From the NCBI RefSeq assembly GCF_918797505.1, contig NC_092793.1, positions 44,132,243 to 44,196,242 on the forward strand: a stretch of 64,000 nucleotides of DNA. The letters run 5' to 3'. The notes under the pieces were generated by a model. It was not told the DNA's origin. It worked only from the letters and a program-made list of their open reading frames with translations, and did no database searches. The DNA is from Bemisia tabaci (Eukaryota > Arthropoda > Insecta > Hemiptera > Aleyrodidae). Both the position numbers and the translations under genes were made by a program. Positions 39,201 through 51,200 of the stretch are shown here, in pieces. Within the stretch, counting starts at the first letter, position 1, and each line of letters begins with the position of its first letter.

Positions 39201-42200
39201 ACAAGTCTAAATTAAATGTAAAATATGAGTTTTACTAAAAAATGAGACATGTCATGCAAGATAGTGACCATTGTGCCTGCTCATGGTATGAAAAGAATTT
39301 AATAAGAGCACCTAGTGAGTTATTTTTGCTCAATTTTAAGTTCATCAATTCTCAATCAAGATGAGGACATTGAACGTGACGGATCTACTTTAGTCAAAAT
39401 AGGAGAAAATCTGAGAGAGCGTGCTGATTCATATTCTGTGTCAGGCTTGTCAGGGCTGTCCACCTCAGGTTTTCTCTGAGTTTTTACAGTTGGAGTCCGA
39501 GTCTTCACAACTTCTGCTCCTGCGGAAGTCCGGGCATGATCTTACAAGTTCACCGCATGGTGTCAAACCCTTTCTTAAAATTACACCCGAAGATTTAATT
39601 GAGCAGCGATTCCGGAGCTGGAGGCAAGTCAGTAGAAAATGGAATGAAGCTTGTTGTTTTCATTCATTCATCCCCATTGAAAAGCATCTTGATCGGCTTA
39701 TTCGTCATCAATTAGTTTCGAAAGTAGTTCTTAAATTGATGGTGCCTCATGGCTGATAATGTCGGAAATAATTTCTCCACTTGTGACCAAGATTTTGGAA
39801 GCTGCAAATTCTTCCTTGAAAACCTGATGACATACGTCTTTGAAAGTCTCATTTTTTTGGCACCATAGGTATTGTTACATCTTTTTCAGCTTTCCAGTTG
39901 CTTTTCTGATTCCGTGCATGTGAGAGGTCGAGTCGCAACCAGTAAACTCATTCAAGAACAGGAGCTACTTACATAAACGTTGACTAAATCTGTGACGGAT
40001 ACAAGGGATGTTGTGAGCCATAGTTTTGGATTTAGCATTTAATATCACTTCTAAAGAACAAAGAAAAATTGACGCCTTCTGATCGATTTAACAAAAAAAC
40101 AAATAGGTTCGGATCCTCTCCTATCACAATGACATTGGTGCTCTTGCAAGCTGCAACACCCTATTCAATGATATCAAGATCTGCATTCTTTCGCATGTAC
40201 CACCTTACTACATAGATTAGAAGAGTGCCCTGAATAAGGATGAGTCACTTTTAATTAAGTCCATGCTATGTCCAGTAATAGGAAATTGGCGTATAAAAAC
40301 CGTATAAATCCTCTTGCAAAGATTGTCAAGGAATGCTAAAGACGTAATAGAATTGGAAACGAGTATGTTTTGCCTTTTGTAATTTTATAAAGCGAGCGCG
40401 CGTTTTTGAGGTGACATTTCTTTCGGAAATACTATTTATCTCTTTCTTCCATTAAATAAAATTTAAACACCCAATTAAGGTTCATTGACCAAAAATACAC
40501 AGAATAGTCACCTTCCTTGCCTTGTTCGGTGAATTTTATTTCAAAAATGCACCCATCCGCTTTTCAAACATAGCCATCATCTTGGATTTGGGGCACTCCC
40601 GATTAGCGGGGGGGGGGGGGGGCTGTTTTGACTTGAGACATGAAATTTACAACCAAAATTTCATGACAATTGGTACACCTGACTCGCATTTTAAACGTAA
40701 AAATCTAAAAAAATTCACCCTCCTGCCTTTCAAATTTAGCCGCCATCTTGGAGTTAGATCACCCCCTTTGGCCAGGGAGCTATTTTGACATCATTAATGA
40801 AATGTACGACCAAAATTACATAGGGAACGACACCTCACTTGCCCAATCACGTAAAAGTTGAAAAATGACCCTATTGCCTTTCAAATTCGGCCGCCATCTT
40901 GGATTTGGGTCACCCCCTTTGACCTAGGAGCTTTTCGGACTTCAGAAATGAAATCTGCGACCAAAATTACATAGGAAACGATACCTCACATGACAGTACA
41001 GGAACATTTTAAAATATCGAAATCCCATAGGCCCTTATTATGGCCGCCATTTTGAATTTTCGTCATTTTGGGGGGTGTTCAGGGGTCGGACCGTGGTAAA
41101 CTTTTTGTATGTTGTTCAGGAGGACCTACTGATGACGATAACACAGGAAAAAAATTTTATGCAATTTGTTCCGGGTCAAACCGTATTTCTCCCTGACTAT
41201 GTCTATGGAGCTGAGTTTGAGATGGACGTAAAAACTTGTCTGGAGAGAGGAACCGTGTAAACCTGTTCAGCAACTCTGCTCACGTTCCTGGAAGCCTAAA
41301 TGAGAGAGCCTCATAAATCGTGTCCACGTTGCCTATCGCCCGGATCGATTGCAATTTGAGGGTCCATACTTGACGAGATCACGTTTGAAATAATCGACCG
41401 TCAGAATGTCTTTAATAGAGCACGTCACGAGAGACTAGGATTCCTTATTCTTGAGAAGCAAGTCTTGGAAGTTTTCGATGGTCATAGAGCATCCCAAACT
41501 TCTGGAGAGTGGAAGGATTAGGTCTTTTTTCAAGAGCTGCTCTCCTCTCTCTTATGTATAATGCTTTACGAATTGCACTCTCGAGTCTGGCCTCCACTCC
41601 CATTCGTCTATTTTCTTATACCCCTGCTTTAGGAGGTGCATTATTCCGTGCATCGGAAGTGTCTATGGAGCTGAGTTTGAGATGGAGTAACAACGTGTCT
41701 GGAGAAAGGAGTCGGGCAAACCTGTTCAGCAATTCTGCTCGCATTCCTGGGATCTTATATGAGAGGCCCTCATAAACCGTGTCCAAAGTGTTCATTGCTA
41801 GGATCGATTGCAATTTGAGGATTGAAGGGTCCATACTTGAGGATTTCACGTTTGAAATGATCGGTCACACTTCCTTGACAGTGTTTATACGTTCCCCGAC
41901 TCGAATAAAATTGATCATTTTCTTTTTCCCCCACTTGCATGAAAGTGTAGCTTTATGTTACTACTTATACTACTACTATATTTACTTTGAACTAAATTAT
42001 GACTACACAGTTTGTCCGAGTGTAACCGAGTCTGGTGATTAACAAATACTACTATATTTACTCTGAGGTAAATTAAGACTCTAAATGATAGTGTAATTTT
42101 GTTACAACTTATACTACTACTATGTTTACTTTGATCTAAATTACGACTACACAATTTGTCCGAGTGTATCCGAGTCTAGTGATTAACAAATACTACTATA

Positions 42201-45200
42201 TTTACTCGGAGGTAAATAATGACTCTACAGTTTCTTTCCGCTCGGTATGGAAACTGTAGATTTGTCTCCGAGCGGAAAGCTCGTCAGTCTCGGTTTTGAA
42301 GACATTAGAAAACCTCGAGCTTATAATAGTATTCACTTGTTCACTCTGAAATCTTTTCAAAGAACAGAATCTTACAAACGTAAAGATAGTGTAGATTTTC
42401 TGTTCTGAAGAAATCAGAAAACCTCGAGCTTATAATATAATTCATTTATTCGCTCTGAAATCTTTTCAGTGAACAGAATTGCATTAACGCAAAGATAGTG
42501 TAGATTTACTTCTCTAACGAATTCAGAATACTTTGAGCTTAAAAAGGTATCTGTATCATGGGTGCTTAAGAACAAGCACAAGAGATTGTAGAAACTTTCA
42601 TCCAATGTGATATTTGTGATGAATTTTATAAACAAAGACAGTGCGGAACAATTTAAGAAGGAGGGTATCAGATGAAACACACATTAAAAAGGAGCATAAC
42701 ACGCTCATCCAATGTGATCTTTGTGATGAGTTTTATATGGAGGGAGAGAATCATGAGAAATCTCCCGAACACATTAAAAAGGAGCATAACACGCTCATCC
42801 AATGTGATCTTTGTGATGAGTTTTATATGGAGGGAGAGAATCATGAGAAATCTCCCGAACACATTGAAAAGATGTCCACCATAAAAGACGCCTCATCACC
42901 TGCCGCCGACGACGACGATGAGAATCAAGAATATTGTGAAACATGCAAGATCTCATACTTTAAAAGAGAAAAACATGAAGAATCTGCAAGCCACATAAGA
43001 AACTTGTTTGAGTCGAAAATACCGATACTTCAAGTCGAGACTGCTTGTCAAAGCAGGTTGAAAACATTTTTCATCACGAACCTCCAGCCGGAGATTCTGA
43101 TCATCGATGACTATCTAACATCAGCTAAAGACCTCGCGATTGGAAAAATTAAAGAAAAACTCACCGGCAAGGCATTGAAGGCTAATACACTAGTGTACGC
43201 TGAATATGAGAAAGCTGATGATAAGAACAAGGAACGAATGCAGTTGAAAAAGTTTAAGACTAAAAACGAACCTATTTTTGCGTCAACGGATCTGAACGAG
43301 TATTATGAAAAGTTCAGGGCCAAGATCAATAAAGAGTCATTCGATTTTCACATGAACGGATCCGGGTGGGTGCTGAAGAAGATACAGGGTATGGAGCTAC
43401 GTGTAAACCGCTATTACGGCAGGAGGAACGTACGTTAAGGTGCCATTTTCGACGAAACATGTTGTTAATGTAAATAACGGTGAATTAGACGATTGTTTCC
43501 TATACGCAATGTTGGTAAAGTTCCTCCTGAGGGATGCGAAGGATAAACAACGCCTGGAAAAATATTTAGATCTGTTTAATCGTTACGATTTCTCAGACGT
43601 TCGATTCCCCACGAGCATAGATGACATTGTCAAATTCGAGAAGAGGAACAACGTATCGGTTTCGGTATTTGGGCTCCGTGAAAGTTTGGTGTGCAACAAG
43701 AAAAAGTATACAGTTTACCCCATTAAAGTTACCGACCCGAAGAGAGAGTACCACACCGACCTACTGTGCCTCTCAACCCCCATACCTTTCAGTTACCATT
43801 ATTGTTGGATCAGTAACTTTGAACAACTTGTACGAGAACAGTTGACAAAACATAAACATCCTATCTACACAAGTACTGAACAAGTCTGAAATGCTTTATG
43901 CACATGTACTCGATGGAGCAATTGAGTCAACATAAAGTTCTTTGCTCATTAGTAAACAAAGACGCATTCATAGCTTCATTTCCAGAGGACCAATACCTCA
44001 CGTTCGAAAATCACCATAAGGAAATAAGACATAATCGCATAATTTACGCAGACTTTGAAGCCTACCGAGAACGGACTCATGGTGACTCAACGCCTCCAGC
44101 ATCTGCGTATACGCGACACGTCTCAAATTCTTACGTTCATCTCCTCGTCACGGACGATCCCGATTTTCAAAGGGCCGAACCGAAACTTTACTGTGGCGAG
44201 CAGGCACATATCCAATTCCTGGACAATATAATCACTCTGGTGGGAAGAATAAGTAAAAGTTACAACGATAAAGAGAGCAAAATATTAATGACAAAAGAAG
44301 ATAAAGCCACCTTTGAAGCCGCGAACAAGTGTGGTCATTGAAGTGTGGATTTCTCACAACCTGGCATTGTGAAAGTCCGGGATCACGACCACCAGACGAG
44401 AATGGGAACAAAAACAAAGTCGAATTATCGTAAGGCTCTATGTTCCAATTGCAATCTAATTTTCAGACACGAGAAATGTGTGAGAGTCGTCCTCCACAAT
44501 AGGAGCAGGTATGATTTCCACGAGGTAGTGCTGCCTCTGAACGAGTTTCCTCATAGCATCGAAATAATACCACACACGGAGGAAAATTACATCAGCAGGA
44601 CTGTCCATCTGGGTAACAGGTTTTCGATCAAGTTCATCGACTCGTTCCGCTTCCTCCCCGCATCGTTGGATAAACTGGTTCCGACGATCCCGCGCGAATC
44701 TTTCGTTCACACGAGGAAGCTTACTCGCACAAACAGTGAGTTCGACATGGTTCGTCGGAAAGCTCCTTTTCCAAACGATTACGTTGACAATCCGGCCAAG
44801 CTGAACGAGGCGCGTCCACCACCGCGAGAGGCTTTCTTCAACACCCTTGCTCAAACGCACATCTCCGAAGAGAAATACGACCGGTTTCTCCAAGTGTGGC
44901 AAACTTTCAATTTCCGTAATCTCGGCGAGTATTCAGATTTCTTCTTGCGACTCGACGTGTGCCTCCTCAGCGATGTATCCGAGGAATTCCGACTCTTTGG
45001 AATAAAAAACTAAGGTTTTGACTGTGCAAACTACTTAACGCAACCCGGTTTCCCGTTCGACGCCTTCTAAAAATAACTGAAGCGAAAATTCAACTTTTTA
45101 AAGATATGGATATGGATTCAACTTGATTATGAGCTCGATCCGAGGTGGGGTAAGACAGGTGGTAAAACGGCACGCTCTTGCAAACAATCCTTTGGTACCG

Positions 45201-48200
45201 GATCAATTTGATCCTAAAATACCACTGGCTTACATCCAATACTTAGATGTGACGGCACTGTACGCACACACCATGAGCAAGCATCTGCCCTACGATAACT
45301 ACAGTTGGGGCCCGGAAGGAGAAGAGTTGTTTGACTCTGGCGCAAACTATTCTTAACCTTCCCGATGACGCTCCTTTCGGGTACATCCTCGATGTAGATA
45401 TTGAATATCCGGAACACCTCCACAATCTGCAAAAGGACCTTCCGTTCTTGTGCAGAAACGTAATTCCACCGTCAGGAGCGGGGAAATCATCAACACTAGT
45501 AACAACGCTTACAGATAAATTAAACTATGTGATCCATTATGTTATGCTGAAAGAAGAGCTCGGTCAAGGATTGAGACTCTTGCGCACCAGCCGGGCCATC
45601 AACTTCCGCCAGGATCCTTTCTTAGCACCCTCCATCTAGCTGAACGCCCGGTAGAGACGGGAGGCTACGAATCCGTTCCACCAAACGCTCCTAAAACTAT
45701 GCAGCAACGCTTGCTATGGAAAATTTATCAAGAACCCGTTGAAGCGAAAGAGTATTAAATTGGGTCAAACAGTAGACAGATGTTGAAAGCCATCTCACGG
45801 GTCGATTTCATCGATCGCGGGTACCGGAAGTGAACCGGGTCGAATCGTTGTTTCCACGCCGTTCGTCGGCCGGACCGAAACGGATGTATTCGTATTCGAT
45901 GATCTCTTGTCGCTAAGCTTCCATCGCTCGTATATTGGATTTTTCACCACGAATCCGAGTTACGTGAGAGCCCTCTTGGAATATTCGGTCAAAGTTTTCC
46001 TCTGCTGCAGCTGCTGTCGCAACTGGTCCGTGATTTATCAATACTATTATTCATATGCAAGGGAATGTAGGAACGTATCGTCGTCCTGGATCCTTCGTTT
46101 ACCCACAGGTTATCGGTCTTACGTGCAGTCACACTGTCACTTCTTCACCACCGAAATTGATCACTCTTCCTTGTAAGTCTACTGTATTAACGAGCAAACG
46201 TTGGATCTTATCGCCCAAGAAGGGGTAGTAATGAATCGTCGACGGTTGCTCTACCATTTTGAATCCTGGTTCGATATCGGGGACAAACGCATAAATGTGA
46301 TATCCGCGCACCCCGTTAACGTATCCACCGTCGGCGATGCTGCATTCGACGCATATCATGTTTACGGGTAAGATGTTGACGCGATAGTCAGCTTCGTGCC
46401 ATTCGTCCGGTGCCAAGAGACGCGAATCTAATCCGAGCACCTTACGTAAAGTGCCGGGTCTGCGGATATCGACCCAGTACTTGGATTTGATGCTTACTTT
46501 GAGCGTACCGTTGTTCGCTTTGAGTTTGATACCTTCCTCTCCGCCAAGTTGTTCCTGCAAGTATTCTTCTATACCCTCGATCTCGTAGGCTCCGGTCGGG
46601 AACGAAATTCCCGAATAATTCTCATCGCAGCTCTCGTAGTAGAAAAGCATTTTCTTTGTTTTGTCGATGATCGGGATGGAATAATACGTTACAAAACCCG
46701 TGAGACGGATCTCTCAAGGTCCGAACAACTCGAGAGGTCCAGGCAGTGCAAACTCGAGCACCTTGCTCCTCCCCGTCAACATGAACGTGTGACATCTTTC
46801 ATTTGCCTCCATATTTGGTTGCGAATACTATACAGGGTGTTCGAAAAGTCCCCAGTCCCCTCCTCCCCCCTCTAACTTTTGACCTAATTGCGGTAAGGAT
46901 TTGAAACTTGAAGGGTGTTCCTAGATCAAAGGGAGCTACTTTTTGACCCCCCCAAATTTTTGGGGGCCCCCCTTGGGGACTCACCGACCCTGACTTTTTT
47001 CAAATGGGAAGACCCCCTTTGTGATACCTCGTTCGAAAGAGCATAAAAAAGGAAAAATTTTCGCGCAATCCCCGAAGTCATTATCTCAAACCGTTTCAAA
47101 ATGGTGGCCGGTCAAAGTTCAAAATGGCCGAAAATTGGCTCCTCTGCTATTTGCACATGGATTTGCTTGAAACTCGGTAGCATGGGGTATTTTGGCACGA
47201 GATTAACGAATTTAACGTTAGATTTTTAAAATAACCCTAGTTTTTCAAAATGGCCGCCGGTTTAGGCTCAAAGTGGCCGAAAATTTGATAAACTCGATTT
47301 TTTGTCAATGGATTCACCTGAAATTCGGTATCTGGGGTATTTTGACCCGAGAAAAACGAATTCGACGTTAGATTTTTAAACAAACCCTAATTTCTGAGAA
47401 TGGTCGCCGATTAAAGTTCAAAATGATCAACAATTGGCAACCTCGACTTTTTGCCGATGGATTCCTAATAAATTTCAAGCTTCAGCTTCAGGATTCTCAA
47501 CTTATCGTTTTCCTCCTACCCAGATACCCCCAAACACCGAGTTTTAGGCGAATCCATCGGCAAAAGTCGAGGTTGCCAATTGTTGACCATTTTGAACCTT
47601 AATCGGCGGCCATTTTGAAAAATTAGGGTTTGCTTAAAAATCTAACGTCGAATTCGTTTTTCTCGGGTCAAAATACCCCAGATACCGAATTTCAGGTGAA
47701 TCCATTGGCAAACGATCGAGTTTGTCAAATTTTCGGCCACTTTGAGCCTAAACCGGCGGCCATTTTGAAAAATTAGGGTTATTTTAAAAATCTAACGTTA
47801 AATTCGTTTTTCTCGTGCCAATATACCCCCAGATACCGAGTTTCAAGCAAATCCATGTGCAAATAGCAGAGGTGCCGATTTTCGGTCATTTTGAGCTTTG
47901 ACCAGCCATTTTGAAACGGTTTGAGATAATGACTTCGGGGATTGCGCGAAAAATGTTCTTTTTTTATGCTCTTTCGAACGAGGTATCACAAAGGGGGTCT
48001 TCCCATTTGAAAAAAGTTAGGGTCGGTGACCCCCCAAGGGGGGCCCCCAAAAATTTGGGAGGGCGGTCAAAAAGTAGCTCCTTTTGATCTTGGAACACCC
48101 TCCAAGTTTCAAATCTTTACCTCAATTAGGTCAAAAGTTAGAGGGGGGGAGGGGACTTTTCGAACACCCTGTATATTCCTGGTCTGTACGGGCCATTCAA

Positions 48201-51200
48201 AACATAGTATCCCGCAGACGCTCGAATTGAAATTTCGTTCGCTATCATAATTATATCCTATTGTCATCGTCGTCGTCGTTGAGCTACCGCGTGAGCGTAA
48301 AATGTATCGCGTAATTTCATCGGGTAGGGGTAGATCACCGAAGCTGTCGTAGTACAATGCATTGCCGCTATCTGAGATCCACTACGCTGTCTAATGTGTA
48401 CCCGATCCATCGCTTCGGTCCAGGTTGACGATACCGCATTCGGGACGTTTGGGTTTCTTGGTCGCTAATTCGTCGATCATGAACACACCGCGGAGATGTG
48501 GAATTCGTAATAGTTCTGTCGCAACGATCCTCAACTTAACGTCCGTCATCGCTCGACGTGGTAGCTCACGGATCAGTTTAAATTCTTTCGGTAAGGTCTC
48601 AAGTAAAGTCCGTAACCTTTACGGCACGGTCGCAAGTACAATCCTTCACCGAGGTGTACATTCTTCTTCAACGATCCGTCGATGACCATCTTGATCATTT
48701 TCGCTACCGGCGTGATAGTTCGCTCGGCCAGACCGATACTCGTCAGGAGATTCTTGACTCCGGCACCCGTCTTTGGGAAAGCCAAGATTCGCTCGATCGA
48801 CCGATCCGCCAGTCTCTTCTTCGACTCTCTTTTCTTCTTCTTAGGTTTCGGTTTTTTCGCTGCCACCGATTTGTTTAGACCTATTCCGAGTTTGGTTTTG
48901 AGTTTCATAGCGTTCGTTACGGCGTATGCTGCCGCTTTTTCACCCAACGATGAATCGGACGCTTTCACACATTCCCAAGCTCTGTCCGCAAGTATGAGAT
49001 CGGCTTTGTTCCTCTCACTGGTGTCTTTGGTCTTACTGTAAGCTATGTCGTCGGACTTGAAAGCTACGTCGAGGGGATTTATACCCGGATCTCCGCGTTT
49101 CAATCGTTCTGCGAGGCGAGTGCCCGGTCCACAGTGCCTGTAGTCGCCCGGCAAGTGTAGTTCGAACGGTCGTGAATTTAACAGCGAGTTTAACAGTCCA
49201 CGTCCTCGATTGGTTTTGCTGCAAGTTAATAATCTTCTCGATGCCATACTCTGACGAAAATATGCATACTATTTATACGGAGAAGTAGAAAATGACTGTC
49301 CGTTAAAATAGGGAACGAATACGATGCGACTCGTCAAGCTAAGAAAGTCACTTCGAGTCCCAAACCTCGACAAACGAAAGAAGCAAAATGAAAACCAACG
49401 ACAACGACACAGTGAACTGTTACCGGACAGCATCCGTTGCATCGTTTGCGGACCGTCCAACTGCGGTAAAACAAACGTGATGGTTTGCTTGCTACAACGT
49501 CCGAACGGATTGAAGTTCCGCAACGTGTACTTGTGCTCCAAGACACCGTTCCAACCCAAGTACGAGGAACTTCGCCGGATATTCGACGGAATCGACGGTC
49601 TCGGATACAACGTCTATTCGGACACGGCCGAGATTGCTCCACCAAACGATGCCGAATCGGATTCTGTCTTCATTTTCCATGTCGCCCGTGACAAACGAAA
49701 TACGATGCGGGATTACTTTAGTATGGGAAGGCAAGGCTCGGTCGACACTTTCGATTTGTGTCAAACTTATTCTCGTATACCAAAACAATTGATTCGCGAT
49801 AACGCTAACCAGGCTAACCTACTCGTAGTTTTCAAACAGGACAATACAAACTTGCGACACATCTACGACGATCACGTCAACACAGATTTCACGTTCGAAG
49901 AAACCGGATCATTAGTTTCGATTCGGACGGACGACTAATCTTGGACGGTGATGAAGAGATGTTCGAACCGACACCCGGGTTCTTGGAGCTCCTTTTTAAG
50001 AAACATCCGCGTAATTACACAGCAGATAATCGCGCTAAATTCTAACGAGTAGTTACGCTTACCAATGCGCATCGTTGGGATCGTCATCCACACGGTAGAC
50101 CCAAGTCGAACCGCAGTCGTAAATACCGCGATCTCATCAAACCTTTGTTCGCTACATTGACTCCGAGATCAACGAGGAAGTCACCCGGTAAAAAATTGAA
50201 GAAAGGCTCCGGTGTTGAAATTCATCGTGCGTAACGGGAACTCATCTATCGGGACGATCCGAACGAATTAGTCCGACGTCTCGTTTAACTTGTAGCTTCA
50301 AAACAAGCTGGTCACACCGATCACGATCGTGAAATTCTGAGTATCGTCGAAGAGCTTCGCGAAGCGGATTACATTCACTAAATATAGGTTCCGCACATAA
50401 AATGAGTCACACCGACCGGTTTGGAAGATCGAAAGGGATTAACGTTCGCAACTCGAAGCAAGGTCCCAAAGGTGACAGTTTCTTACTGGATCCCGACGGG
50501 AATTTTCTCGTACCCAACAAACGGATCCGACAACTGCAAGATCCTGAAGAGGATACCGACGCCGTGAACTAACAATGGACAGACTCGAGGTGGACTGAAG
50601 ATATGAATTTAGCACAACTTTGTTTGGAGATAATGGAAGAATACAAAAGTATCATGCAACGCCTCGAGACGGAATTGTCACGACTGGAAAATAAAATCAA
50701 TCAATTAGAGGTTGTGAATCGAGCGAAAGGAAAATAGTGTTACGATGAGTCGCACCGACAATAAATTTTGGCCGATCGAAATTCCACCGCGGTCCAAAAG
50801 GTGGATTCTCACTGGATTCCGACGATAATTATATCGTATCGAACAAACGGATTCGTCAAAAGCAAGATCCCGAAAGCGACGAAGACGCGGTGAACAAAGA
50901 ATGGCCCGATACCAAATGGAAGGAAGCCATGAAATTAGGTCAACGCTATCTAGAGCGTATCCACCAACTTCAGCAATCTTACAATCGTCTGACTAAAATA
51001 GTAGCACCGAAAGAGCATTTGAATCGAGAGAGTGGATGGCGTCGACGATAATTATCATGTCGGCAGAGAAACGTGGGATCGTTGAGGAGTTACATACACC
51101 TGCACGACGGAGCTGTCCGCGTCGTAAAGTGAGGATTCACGGATTGTTCGATTTATGGCAAGCCGATCTCGTCGAGATGCAACCGTACGCCTCGGTCAAC

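Larger units (their letters stand above)
38250..41880. repeat. ~460-bp tandem duplication, first copy split by foldback FB2
   Basis: A unit starting CAGAATGTCTTTAATARAGCA occurs at ~38260 and ~41404. Copy 1 is 38260-38493 plus 41200-41403; copy 2 is 41404-~41870. GCATCGGAAGTG|TCTATGGAGCTGAG is continuous in copy 2 (~41660) and interrupted at | by FB2 in copy 1. Minus-strand frames in both copies look partly coding (IPGMRAELLNRFARLLSPDT) but belong to no family I know. Confidence 0.75.

Noticed and set aside
46799..48357. Open frames inside FB3 (for example with PPKIWGGQKVAPFDLGTP)
   Set aside because: The same peptide appears from both arms on opposite strands, an effect of the inverted repeat.
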